DNA from: an uncultured Gemmatimonadaceae bacterium
Lineage (GTDB): Bacteria; Gemmatimonadota; Gemmatimonadetes; Gemmatimonadales; Gemmatimonadaceae
Direction: 5' to 3'
Assembly (NCBI GenBank): GCA_955652635.1
Contig: CATPBN010000337.1
Span: 1-7,761, forward strand
DNA: 7,761 nt
Translations under genes and position numbers: made by a program
Shown here: piece by piece, positions 1 to 7,266 of the stretch
Layout of the letters: every line of letters begins with the position of its first letter
How positions within the stretch are numbered: position 1 is the stretch's first letter
Notes under the pieces: model-generated
Told to the model about the DNA's origin: nothing
Database searches by the model: none
The model's input: the letters and a program-made list of their open reading frames with translations, nothing else

Positions 1-1
1 C

Positions 2-859
2 GAGAGTCAGAAGCGTGAGCTGGAGCTGGAGCATCGCACGTCGCTTCTCGAGGCCGAGGCGCGGTCGGCGGCCAAGTTGTCGCAGATGAACGACGAGCTC
101 CACCGCCGTCAGGTCGCGCTCGAGCAGGCGATGGGTGCGCGCAACAGGTTCTATGCTTCGATGAGCCACGAGTTGCGGACGCCGATCAATGCCGTGATCG
201 GCTACAGCACACTGATGCTGGACAACATTTACGGTCCGCTAAACGCCAAGCAGAAGGAAGGACTGCAGCGCACGCTCAAGGCGGCCCGGCATCTGCTCGA
301 GCTGGTGAACGATGTACTCGACCTGTCCAAGATCGAGGCGGGTAAGATCGAGCTCTCACTGCAACCGGTGATGCTCCCCGCGCTGATCGAGGACCTCTTC
401 GTAACCGTGCGACCGCTCGCCGACGAGTATGGCTCTACCCTCTCGCTCGACATGGAAAGCGAGCCCTTCAACATCGTGAGCGACCCGCGGCGGGTGAGAC
501 AGATTCTGCTCAACCTGCTGTCGAATGCGATCAAATTCGGTGAGGGCAAGCCGATCCGCGTAGTGTGCAAACAGTGCGAGGACAAGGGTGTAGAAATAGA
601 GGTAGTCGACGAAGGGGTCGGGATAGCGAAAGAGGACATCACGCGCATCTTCGAGGAGTTCGTCCAGGTCTCGGAATCGAAGCAGCCGGGGACAGGCCTG
701 GGCCTCCCGATCTCGAGGCGCCTGGCTCAGCTGTTGGATGGCTCGCTAACCGTCTGCTCGACGCCCGGTCAAGGCAGCTCCTTCCGTCTCACCCTTCCGG
801 CCTCCCTGGAGGACGACACGGCGCCGATTGCGGCGTTATCCGTCGCTACAGTGGCCTAA
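2..859 (+). CDS. Sensor histidine kinase, C-terminal part (5' end outside window)
   Basis: This is the catalytic half of a two-component sensor kinase, which autophosphorylates a histidine and passes the phosphate to a response regulator. The frame is open from base 2, so the TTG at 77 or ATG at 86 is not the true start; 285 residues are visible. The first ~50 residues are charged and heptad-like (many E, R, L, A), consistent with a signalling coiled coil. The H-box SHELRTP has its phosphoacceptor His at 167-169. The N-box (LLNLLSNAIKF) lies around 503-538, the G1 box DEGVGI at 608-625, an F-box-like IFEEF around 647-661, and the G2 box GTGLGLPISRR at 689-721. All the residues expected for activity are present. 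No receiver domain follows, so it is not a C-terminal hybrid kinase. The sensor domain, membrane segments and partner regulator are not visible. The next gene begins 83 nt downstream and seems unrelated. Confidence 0.95.
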   Translation, partial: ESQKRELELEHRTSLLEAEARSAAKLSQMNDELHRRQVALEQAMGARNRFYASMSHELRTPINAVIGYSTLMLDNIYGPLNAKQKEGLQRTLKAARHLLELVNDVLDLSKIEAGKIELSLQPVMLPALIEDLFVTVRPLADEYGSTLSLDMESEPFNIVSDPRRVRQILLNLLSNAIKFGEGKPIRVVCKQCEDKGVEIEVVDEGVGIAKEDITRIFEEFVQVSESKQPGTGLGLPISRRLAQLLDGSLTVCSTPGQGSSFRLTLPASLEDDTAPIAALSVATVA

Positions 860-930
860 CTCCACCGTACACTTTGGCACAAACTCTGCCCTCTATGGTA
901 GTGCCGTCGCCTTGAGCGGGGGTCAATTCT

Positions 931-935
931 GGAGG
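931..935 (+). promoter_or_regulatory. Shine-Dalgarno site for the glycine-zipper lipoprotein
   Basis: GGAGG stands 7 nt before the ATG at 943, the ideal spacing. It fixes that start codon. It also shows that this genome uses Shine-Dalgarno sites, which makes their apparent absence before the genes at 1655, 2126 and 4936 more noticeable. Confidence 0.8.
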
Positions 936-942
936 CTTCAAA

Positions 943-1425
943 ATGTTCAAAAAGCTACTAATTCTTCCGGCCGCGGCTCTCGCATTCGCCTGCTCGAAGG
1001 GCGACAACAAAACCGCTGCGGATAGCGCGTTGAATTCCGACCTGTCCACCGCGGCAGCGAGCAGGCCGTACACGCCGCTCGACAGCATCACCGCCGCTGA
1101 GCGCGCGGGGACGACGACGTCCGCGGCGGCGCTGAGGAGCAATGCAGCGGCGCCTCGTACCGTTTATCGGGCGCCAGTCCGTCGTACGACCACCACGCGT
1201 CGGAGCTCGTCGGGCGGAACGTATTCTTCCGCTCCGGTCTACGCTCCTGCTCCCGCACCAGTGGAAGTCAAGCACACGAAGCGTGACGCCGCGATCGGCG
1301 CGGGCGCTGGTGCTGTGATCGGCGCGGTCGCCGGCCACAGTGTGAAGGGCGCGATTATCGGTGGCGCAGCCGGAGCGATCCTCGGCGGCGTGATCGGCAA
1401 CAACGTCGACAAGACGAAGAAGTAA
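943..1425 (+). CDS. Glycine-zipper lipoprotein
   Basis: This is a 160-residue predicted lipoprotein, probably in the outer membrane or periplasm. The N-terminus (MFKKLLILPAAALAFAC) is a short basic and hydrophobic signal ending in a lipobox-like LAFAC, with the lipidated Cys at residue 17. Residues 18-110 are low in complexity, rich in Ala, Ser, Thr and Pro, and look disordered, with a basic Arg/Thr patch at about 78-88. Residues 116-153 form two Gly/Ala-rich hydrophobic stretches with GxxxG spacing, split by HSVKG; this is the glycine-zipper pattern seen in SlyB/Rcp-type and related surface proteins. The tail is polar (DKTKK). Glycine-zipper lipoproteins are linked to envelope integrity in other bacteria, but no specific function can be given here. 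The start is supported by GGAGG at 931-935. The gene is probably monocistronic, or the last of a unit, because a strong terminator follows. Confidence 0.85.
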   Translation: MFKKLLILPAAALAFACSKGDNKTAADSALNSDLSTAAASRPYTPLDSITAAERAGTTTSAAALRSNAAAPRTVYRAPVRRTTTTRRSSSGGTYSSAPVYAPAPAPVEVKHTKRDAAIGAGAGAVIGAVAGHSVKGAIIGGAAGAILGGVIGNNVDKTKK

Positions 1426-1448
1426 GAGCTGCCCGCTCGAGCTTCTGG

Positions 1449-1484
1449 AAAGCCCCCCGCACTAGGCTAGTGCGGGGGGCTTTT
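1449..1484 (+). terminator. Strong intrinsic terminator
   Basis: A perfect 14-bp stem pairs 1451-1464 with 1468-1481 around a 3-nt GGC loop. Two more A-T pairs extend its base, and it is followed by TTTTCTTT. The stem includes six consecutive G-C pairs. It lies 25 nt after the lipoprotein stop and separates that gene from the receiver/sucA unit. Only a short A run lies on the 5' side, so termination from the opposite direction would be weak. Confidence 0.93.
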
Positions 1485-1510
1485 CTTTACTCCACCTACA
1501 ACGGAACGGG

Positions 1511-1593
1511 TGCGAGTTGGCAGCAGCGCAGTTGCGAGTTGGAAGTTCACGACGTCCAGACTTCACGCAGTGGTCTTGTGGCACAGGCAGTGG
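1511..1593 (+). repeat. Two short direct-repeat pairs in the intergenic region
   Basis: TGCGAGTTGG occurs at 1511-1520 and again at 1533-1542 (22-nt period). GCAGTGG occurs at 1567-1573 and 1587-1593 (20-nt period). Both pairs lie between the terminator and the receiver-like gene, upstream of the weak promoter candidate. Spacing of about two helical turns would suit a regulator binding one face of the DNA, but repeats this short can arise by chance. The rest of 1485-1654 holds nothing I recognise. Reading frames through it give peptides with no resemblance to a protein family. Confidence 0.3.
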
Positions 1594-1617
1594 CATTGGT
1601 TTTCATCGCGATTCTGC

Positions 1618-1646
1618 TTGTGTTCTTTCACATAGTGCCTTACGAT
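1618..1646 (+). promoter_or_regulatory. Weak promoter candidate for the receiver-like gene
   Basis: TTGTGT (1618-1623) and TACGAT (1641-1646) are separated by 17 nt and match the sigma-70 consensus at 3/6 and 4/6 positions. Some promoter is needed here because the upstream terminator is strong. The -10-like box ends only 8 nt before the ATG at 1655, so transcription from it would give a leaderless or nearly leaderless mRNA. This agrees with the lack of a Shine-Dalgarno site. Confidence 0.3.
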
Positions 1647-1654
1647 CAACGGCC

Positions 1655-2116
1655 ATGTCTCTGGAATCAGTTCAACCAGCTCCGCGGGAAGAAGCCGCGC
1701 CCCTTCGCGCGTTGTGCATTGCGCGCCATTGCTTTTTGAGTGACCACATCGCTCGATATTTCGCTCGCATGGGCGTCATCACCGCCGAAGCCGTTGGCCT
1801 CGATGCGGCGGTCGACGCCGCGCGAAGAGCGTCTCCCGATGTGATCATCTGTGATTACGACCTCCTGGCAACCATTCCACTCGAGAAATGGGAGCGCGAC
1901 GAGCTGCTCTCCAATACTCCGGTGATCGCGGTGAGCCTGACGCGCCACTCTCAGGAGCTGCATCTGCTTGACGTCAATGGGATCGCCGGCTTTCTCTATC
2001 TGCCGACGCTGGAGATGGGCCCCGCGCTCAAGATTCTCCGTGCGGCCGCGGCCCGCTCCAAATTCGTCCTCCCACTCCCCGTGAACACAGCGCCAAGGAC
2101 ACTGGAGCGCGGTTAA
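1655..2116 (+). CDS. Degenerate single-domain response-regulator receiver protein
   Basis: This 153-residue protein has the alternating beta/alpha layout of a CheY-like receiver (about residues 16-135) and no output domain. The strand-3 motif DVIICDYD gives D67 as the likely phosphoacceptor. VIAVSL gives S94 at the Thr/Ser switch position. Two other hallmarks are missing. The acidic pair after strand 1 is replaced by A-R-H (LCIARH, residues 20-25), and the conserved Lys of the K-P motif is Leu (GFLYLP, residues 112-117). Mg2+ binding and ordinary phosphorylation are therefore doubtful; it may act as a pseudo-receiver or protein-interaction module. I chose ATG 1655 because upstream in-frame sequence (from 1517) is Cys/Ser/Trp-rich and not protein-like, while the domain begins soon after 1655. 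No Shine-Dalgarno is seen. The stop is 9 nt before sucA, suggesting co-transcription. The receiver assignment rests on motif reading, and the partner is unknown. Confidence 0.72.
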   Translation: MSLESVQPAPREEAAPLRALCIARHCFLSDHIARYFARMGVITAEAVGLDAAVDAARRASPDVIICDYDLLATIPLEKWERDELLSNTPVIAVSLTRHSQELHLLDVNGIAGFLYLPTLEMGPALKILRAAAARSKFVLPLPVNTAPRTLERG

Positions 2117-2119
2117 ATT
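2114..2119 (+). promoter_or_regulatory. TANNNT box directly before sucA (possible leaderless start)
   Basis: TAAATT overlaps the receiver gene's stop codon and ends 6 nt before the sucA ATG, in a short AT-rich palindrome (TAAATTTA, 2114-2121) within GC-rich surroundings. No Shine-Dalgarno sequence precedes the ATG. A -10 box at this distance would place the transcript start on or beside the ATG, as in leaderless genes of some bacteria. No clear -35 element is seen, and the TAA is needed as a stop codon anyway. Confidence 0.25.
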
Positions 2120-2125
2120 TAGAGC

Positions 2126-4915
2126 ATGAGCTCCGACCCGATCACGGGCGTCTTCAACGACGGATACATAAGCGAAGCATACGAAGCCTATCGGCGCAAC
2201 CCGGCGTCGGTGGACGAATCGTGGCGACAATTCTTCCGATTCGCCGAGAGCCTGAGTGGTGCTGTGCCCTCCGCGGGAGCAGAGCCTCCGGCGACTGGAC
2301 GGATCGATGCCGATCTGCTCAGGAAAGTTGCTGCCGCGGCGAAGCTCGTAGATGCGATCCGCAATTTCGGCCACCTGGCCGTTCCGCTGGATCCGCTTGG
2401 GACCCCACCCGGCGGAACCCCCGAGCTCACACCGGAATTTCACGGCCTGCGTGAGGAAGATCTGCAGAGGATTCCCGCGGAGGCTCTCGGCGGCGAGAGC
2501 GGAACCGCAGCAGACGTAGTCGCCGGCCTCAGGGAGTTTTATTCGTCGCGAATCGGCTTCGAGATTGCCCACCTCGGCAAAGTCGAAGAACGCGAGTGGC
2601 TGCGGGAGGAGATCGAGAGTGGACGTCTCAACGCGCCGCTCAGCGTAGAAGACAAGCGCGCGATACTGCAACGTCTCACCGACGTCGATGGTCTAGAGCG
2701 CTTCCTCGGCCGCGCCTATCAGGGGTACAAGCGCTTCTCGATCGAGGGTGGGGACATCCTCGTTCCGATGCTGGACGTCGCGATCGAAGCGGCAGCGACG
2801 CACGGAACGCGCGAGATCGACCTGGCCATGGCCCATCGTGGACGCATCAACGTTCTCGCCCACACACTCGGCAAGCCGTACGCGACGATCTTCGAGGAAT
2901 TCGAGGGCAAGCACGCGACGACCAACGCCGTGAGTGAAACCGGCGACGTCAAATACCACTTGGGAGCGCGCGGCACGAGGCAGACGGGAAATGGCGCTGA
3001 AGTTGACATCGTGCTGATTCCGAATCCAAGCCATCTCGAGGTGGTTAACCCCGTGCTCGAAGGAGTTGCGCGCGCGCGTCAGGTTCTGGCGGGGGCCGGA
3101 AAGAGAGACGAATCGGCGGTTCTTCCTGTCTGCGTCCACGGCGATGCGGCGTTCCCGGGCGAAGGAGTAGTGGCCGAGACCTTCAATCTCTCGGGCCTCG
3201 AAGGTTTCCGCACTGGCGGGACGCTTCACATCATCGTCAACAATCAGGTTGGATTCACGACCGATCCCATCGATGGCCGCTCGACGCACTACGCCAGTGA
3301 CCTCGCCAAGGGGTTCGAGGTGCCGATCATTCACGTGAATGCCGATGACGCGGAGTCGTGCGTGCACGTCACGAGACTTGGAATCGAGTATCGCGCGAAG
3401 TTCGGCAAGGACTTCCTGATCGATGTCGTCGGCTACCGGCGTCACGGACACAACGAGACAGACGAGCCGTCCTTCACGCAGCCGGAGCTTTACAAGAGGA
3501 TTCGCTCGCATCCTTCGCCGCGCGAGGTCTGGGGCAATCGCCTCGTCGCCGAGGGAGTCATTACCGACGCTGAAGTAAAGAAGCTCGATGCAGATGCGGC
3601 GGCGAACTTCGATCGCATTCAGACGGCGATGAAGAGCGGGGAGATCCACCCGCCAGAGCACCGGGCACCGAAGGAAGGCGAGGCGGACCTGTCGGCGGTG
3701 GGCGCGGATACCGGAGTCGATGCCGATCGCCTGCGCGCGCTCAACGAGCGTTTGCTCAAGTGGCCTTCGACGCTGAAGGTGAATCCGCGGCTGGCTAAGA
3801 CTCTGGCGCGACGCGCTGACGCGATGGGTGACGCGGGCGGAATCGACTGGGGACACGCGGAAGCGCTCGCATTCGCATCGCTGCTCACGGATGGAACGTC
3901 GATTCGTCTCACGGGGCAGGACGCCGAGCGCGCGACGTTCTCGCATCGCCAGGCGGTGCTGCACGATGCCGAGTCTGGTGAGATTTACGTTCCTCTCGCG
4001 CACGTCGCCGACGGAGCGAAACACGGCCGGTTCGAGATCTACAACAGCCCGCTCTCGGAAACAGGGGTGCTCGGATTCGAGTATGGGTACAGCACCGCCG
4101 CCGAGGACACGCTGGTGTTGTGGGAAGCGCAGTACGGGGACTTCGTGAACGTCGCGCAGCCGATCATCGACCAGTTCATCGCCGCCGATCGGGCCAAGTG
4201 GGGCCAGGATTCATCGGTGGTGCTCCTGCTTCCGCACGGGTACGAAGGGCAGGGCCCCGAGCATTCGAGCGCGCGCCTGGAGCGATTCCTCCAGCTTTGC
4301 GCCGAGGGGAATCAACGCGTCGCGTATCCATCGACGCCGGCGCAGTACTTTCACATTCTGAGACGCCAGGCGGCACTGTCCGAGCCTCGCCCGCTGATTC
4401 TGATGCAGCCCAAGAGTCTGTTGCGGATGTCTGAGGCGGCGTCGAACATCACCGATCTGACGAGCGGGCAATTCCGGCCGGTGATCGATGATCCCGTCGC
4501 GTCGAAGACGCGTGAAGCGATAACGCGACTCGTGTTCTGCACCGGAAAAGTCTACTACGATCTCGCGGCCAAACGCGCGCCGCACGTGGCGATCGTGAGG
4601 ATCGAGGAGCTGTATCCCTGGGCGGGTAGTCAGGTGGCTCAGATCGTCGACTTGTATCCGGCGATCGAGGAAGTCATCTGGGCGCAGGAAGAGCCGAAGA
4701 ATCAGGGCGCGTGGACGTACGTCGCGCCGCGGCTCAGGATGTCGACAGGCAACGCGCTGCCGACCCGATACATCGGTCGCCCCGATCGCGCGAGCCCGGC
4801 TGAGGGATACGCCGAGGCGCACAAGAAGGAGCAGGAGCGTATCGTTACCGAGGTGAATGCTCCTGTGCAGCAGGCGTCTGGGGCGAAGCGTCGCGGCATG
4901 GCGTTCAAATCCTGA
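2126..4915 (+). CDS. sucA: 2-oxoglutarate dehydrogenase E1 component
   Basis: This is the thiamine-diphosphate-dependent E1 of the 2-oxoglutarate dehydrogenase complex. It decarboxylates 2-oxoglutarate and transfers the succinyl group to lipoyl-E2 (SucB) in the cytoplasmic TCA cycle. At 929 residues it has the usual SucA length. The N-terminal motif (residues 14-38: YISEAYEAYRRNP..VDESWRQFF) is the family's short E2/E3-contact region and supports the start. There is no fused acyltransferase domain as in actinobacterial Kgd. Active-site landmarks include H237 in MAHRGRINV, H278 in GDVKYHLG, D340 in HGDAAFPGEG and N373 in NNQVGFTT. The last two have the same 33-residue spacing as the Mg/ThDP ligands I recall for E. 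coli SucA (D381, N414). Others are HGHNETDEP, SHRQAVLHD (about 606), the pyrimidine-domain stretch SETGVLGFEYGYS (644-656) and GPEHSSARLER with H713. The C-terminal domain carries IEELYPW and EEPKNQGAW. No substitution suggests inactivity. sucB and lpd are not adjacent. Confidence 0.97.
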   Translation: MSSDPITGVFNDGYISEAYEAYRRNPASVDESWRQFFRFAESLSGAVPSAGAEPPATGRIDADLLRKVAAAAKLVDAIRNFGHLAVPLDPLGTPPGGTPELTPEFHGLREEDLQRIPAEALGGESGTAADVVAGLREFYSSRIGFEIAHLGKVEEREWLREEIESGRLNAPLSVEDKRAILQRLTDVDGLERFLGRAYQGYKRFSIEGGDILVPMLDVAIEAAATHGTREIDLAMAHRGRINVLAHTLGKPYATIFEEFEGKHATTNAVSETGDVKYHLGARGTRQTGNGAEVDIVLIPNPSHLEVVNPVLEGVARARQVLAGAGKRDESAVLPVCVHGDAAFPGEGVVAETFNLSGLEGFRTGGTLHIIVNNQVGFTTDPIDGRSTHYASDLAKGFEVPIIHVNADDAESCVHVTRLGIEYRAKFGKDFLIDVVGYRRHGHNETDEPSFTQPELYKRIRSHPSPREVWGNRLVAEGVITDAEVKKLDADAAANFDRIQTAMKSGEIHPPEHRAPKEGEADLSAVGADTGVDADRLRALNERLLKWPSTLKVNPRLAKTLARRADAMGDAGGIDWGHAEALAFASLLTDGTSIRLTGQDAERATFSHRQAVLHDAESGEIYVPLAHVADGAKHGRFEIYNSPLSETGVLGFEYGYSTAAEDTLVLWEAQYGDFVNVAQPIIDQFIAADRAKWGQDSSVVLLLPHGYEGQGPEHSSARLERFLQLCAEGNQRVAYPSTPAQYFHILRRQAALSEPRPLILMQPKSLLRMSEAASNITDLTSGQFRPVIDDPVASKTREAITRLVFCTGKVYYDLAAKRAPHVAIVRIEELYPWAGSQVAQIVDLYPAIEEVIWAQEEPKNQGAWTYVAPRLRMSTGNALPTRYIGRPDRASPAEGYAEAHKKEQERIVTEVNAPVQQASGAKRRGMAFKS

Positions 4916-4935
4916 GCATCGATCTTCCGACAACA

Positions 4936-7266
4936 ATGAGGAAAACGGTAACACTTGCTGTGCTGGGTGTGGCCGTGCTGATGCCACATCCTGCGAGCGC
5001 GCAGGCAATACTCCCCTCGGCGGCGAGCATTCGAGTGCAGAATGCGCCGGAGCGGATGCGCGTGCTCTGGATCGCCGCACATCCGGATGATGAAGACACC
5101 CAACTGATCGCGTGGCTCGCGCGCGGACGTCGGGTCGAAACTGCGTATTTATCACTCACTCGCGGCGATGGCGGGCAGAATCTCATCGGCAACGAGCTTG
5201 GCGAAGCGCTAGGGGTGATTCGCACCGAGGAGCTGCTGGCCGCGAGGCGAATTGATGGGGCGCACCAATACTTCGCGCGGGGGTACGACTTTGGTTTCTC
5301 GAAGACCGCGGACGAGACCCGGAAGCACTGGCCCCAGGACTCGTTGCTGAACGATGTGATGACGGTGATGCGCGCGTTCAGGCCGCACATTGTGATCACG
5401 ACCTTTTCAGGAACCCCGCGGGATGGACACGGGCATCATCAGGTCTCGGCGATCCTGGCGCGTGAAGCGTACAGACTCGCCGCAGATACCGTTCGCTTTC
5501 CTGTTCGAGACTTCGGAAAGCCGTGGACTCCGCTCAAGTTTTATCGGTTAGCGCTTTTTTCTCCGCAGGACCGCACAATTGCAGTCAATGTCGGGGAGTA
5601 CGATCCGTTTCTGGGGCTCTCCTATCAGGAGATTGCGGCGGACAGCCGATCACAGCACAAGTCGCAGGGGCAAGGGACGCTGCGTCGCAAAGGAGTGGTG
5701 TGGGATTATTTGACTCGTGAAGATTCGCGGGTTCCCGCGCCGCCGGCCAAGGAAGAGAAGTCCATCTTCGCGGGACTCGACACGACCCGGCTCCTCGTGC
5801 AGGACGGTCGTGTCGCGCCGCCGGACTTTCCGCCAACGATAGCGCTCGAGGCGGTTGCGGACCGACAGGCGCTTGCGGTCGGTGATACGGCGAAAGTTGC
5901 AGTGACGCTGTATAATCGCGGACGCCTACCCATCAAACTAGACTTCGGCGACATCATCAAGCTGCCTTTCGAAGCCCCCAGCAATCCGATTGCTCCCGAT
6001 TCGAGTTACAAATGGGTACAGTCGTACATAGGGAACGAAGTGACGCAGCCGTGGTGGCTTGCTGAACCACGGAACGGCGACCTGTTCGCTCCCACAGTCA
6101 CAGGGCTCTCGGAGGACGAGAGAGAGCGAAAGAATTGGCTGCACGTAAAGGTTCAGATTTCCGGGCAATCCACATGGCTGGATGTTGCGGCGCCAATCGT
6201 GCACCACTACGTCGATCGCGTTCGCGGAGATGTTCAGCGCCCCCTGATTGTCGCTCCAGGAATCTCGATTACTCTCGATCAGGCAACCACGATGATCCGC
6301 GCCAACGTCCCTTCTGATCAAGTGGTCAAGGCGACGATTCGCTCAGCGTTCAATGACCCCACACCGGTGAGGGTCACGTTGTCGCTTCCTCGCGGCCTGA
6401 GCGCCGATTCACTCGTGCGCACGGTACAGATGGCGCCGGGATCTACTCGCACCCTCGCGTTCGGGGTGAAGGGAAGACTGGAGCGCGGCATCCACGAGAT
6501 AACGGCGACCGCAACGGCAAAAAGCCGGTCGTTTCGATCCGGCTATATCCCGATCGAGTATCCGCACATCAATCCGCAGCGCATGTATCGCCCGTCGACG
6601 ATTAGCGTCAACGCGGTCGACGTTGCTCTGCCGGCGCGACTCAACGTCGCCTACGTTCCCGGCGTCGGTGACAATGTCGCTCCGGTGCTCCAGCAGCTGG
6701 GCGTTCCGCTCACGATCGTAGATGCGGACGATCTTCCGCAGACCGATCTCAGCCGATTCACTGCGATCGTCGTGGGACCGCGCGCGTACCAGTCGAGTCA
6801 GACACTTGAAGGCAATAACGAATACCTCCTGACGTATGTGCGCAATGGTGGTCGGCTCGTGGTGCAGTACGGACAAGGCGAGATGCAGCGACCGGGCATC
6901 ATGCCTTACCCGATCACGCTGCAGCAGCGTGCCGAGCGGGTGACCGACGAAAATGCGCCGGTGACTTTCACCGATCCGCAGTCGCCGCTGCTCAACACGC
7001 CGAACAAGATCACCCAGGATGACTTCAAAGGTTGGGTGCAGGAAAGGGCGACGTACATGCCTTCGACGTTCGACTCCCACTATCGCAGTATGCTGGCGAT
7101 GAACGATCCAGGCGAGCAGCCGAATCGCGCCGCCATTCTCGCTGCGCCATATGGCCGAGGTACCTACATCTACGTCCCACTCGCCCTCTTCCGGCAGCTA
7201 CCGGCCGGCGTTCCGGGCGGCGCGCGCATCTTCGCCAACCTCCTCGGCGGCAACACCATTCGATGA
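4936..7266 (+). CDS. Secreted PIG-L family deacetylase, multidomain
   Basis: This is a 776-residue exported protein. A signal peptide (about residues 1-22, ending ASA|QA) directs it to the periplasm or outside. Residues about 41-250 are a PIG-L/LmbE domain, a Zn-dependent fold that removes N-acetyl groups from GlcNAc-type substrates. AHPDDE gives H49 and D52 as likely metal ligands and D51 as likely catalytic base; the HGHH motif (165-168) supplies the third ligand, probably H168. SLTRGDGGQN and the GEALGVIRTEELLAA stretch are typical of the family. Beyond the enzyme are Ig-like beta regions, one near 296-345 and a second near 438-535 (CARDB/NEW3-like, tentative). A C-terminal alpha/beta segment from about 569 resembles a class-I glutamine-amidotransferase-like (ThuA-like) fold, without an obvious catalytic triad. 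The substrate is unknown; an envelope or environmental glycan is an inference. It starts 20 nt after sucA without a clear Shine-Dalgarno, and its stop overlaps the next gene's ATG. Confidence 0.9.
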   Translation: MRKTVTLAVLGVAVLMPHPASAQAILPSAASIRVQNAPERMRVLWIAAHPDDEDTQLIAWLARGRRVETAYLSLTRGDGGQNLIGNELGEALGVIRTEELLAARRIDGAHQYFARGYDFGFSKTADETRKHWPQDSLLNDVMTVMRAFRPHIVITTFSGTPRDGHGHHQVSAILAREAYRLAADTVRFPVRDFGKPWTPLKFYRLALFSPQDRTIAVNVGEYDPFLGLSYQEIAADSRSQHKSQGQGTLRRKGVVWDYLTREDSRVPAPPAKEEKSIFAGLDTTRLLVQDGRVAPPDFPPTIALEAVADRQALAVGDTAKVAVTLYNRGRLPIKLDFGDIIKLPFEAPSNPIAPDSSYKWVQSYIGNEVTQPWWLAEPRNGDLFAPTVTGLSEDERERKNWLHVKVQISGQSTWLDVAAPIVHHYVDRVRGDVQRPLIVAPGISITLDQATTMIRANVPSDQVVKATIRSAFNDPTPVRVTLSLPRGLSADSLVRTVQMAPGSTRTLAFGVKGRLERGIHEITATATAKSRSFRSGYIPIEYPHINPQRMYRPSTISVNAVDVALPARLNVAYVPGVGDNVAPVLQQLGVPLTIVDADDLPQTDLSRFTAIVVGPRAYQSSQTLEGNNEYLLTYVRNGGRLVVQYGQGEMQRPGIMPYPITLQQRAERVTDENAPVTFTDPQSPLLNTPNKITQDDFKGWVQERATYMPSTFDSHYRSMLAMNDPGEQPNRAAILAAPYGRGTYIYVPLALFRQLPAGVPGGARIFANLLGGNTIR

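Noticed and set aside
874..899. TTGGCA and TATGGT as a promoter for the glycine-zipper lipoprotein
   Set aside because: The spacing is only 14 nt, well short of the usual 16-18, and the -10 match is modest. A promoter in 860-930 is likely, but I cannot place it.
1517..1654. An upstream start for the receiver-like gene at 1517 (adding 46 residues)
   Set aside because: The added residues are Ser/Cys/Arg-rich and not protein-like. They would overlap the direct repeats and promoter region, and the receiver fold begins after 1655.
1667..2671. Long minus-strand open frame (334 codons) across the receiver gene and the start of sucA
   Set aside because: It is antisense to well-supported genes. Its translation is Arg-rich without recognisable motifs, as expected for opposite-strand frames in GC-rich DNA.
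2693..4024. Minus-strand open frame of 443 codons inside sucA
   Set aside because: It lies wholly opposite conserved SucA catalytic domains. The translation is dominated by Arg, Val and Asp with no domain pattern, so it is a codon-bias shadow.
4211..5155. Minus-strand open frame of 314 codons across the sucA/PIG-L junction
   Set aside because: It spans the 3' end of sucA and the PIG-L start on the opposite strand, with a low-complexity, Arg-rich translation and no protein-like features.
5911..5916. Perfect TATAAT inside the PIG-L gene
   Set aside because: It is intragenic, there is no -35-like hexamer at 16-18 nt (TTGCAG is only 8 nt away), and no gene starts downstream. It encodes Leu-Tyr-Asn out of register in a conserved beta region.
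6409..7080. Minus-strand open frame of 223 codons inside the PIG-L gene
   Set aside because: It is antisense to a continuous and recognisable protein, with no independent start signal or motif.
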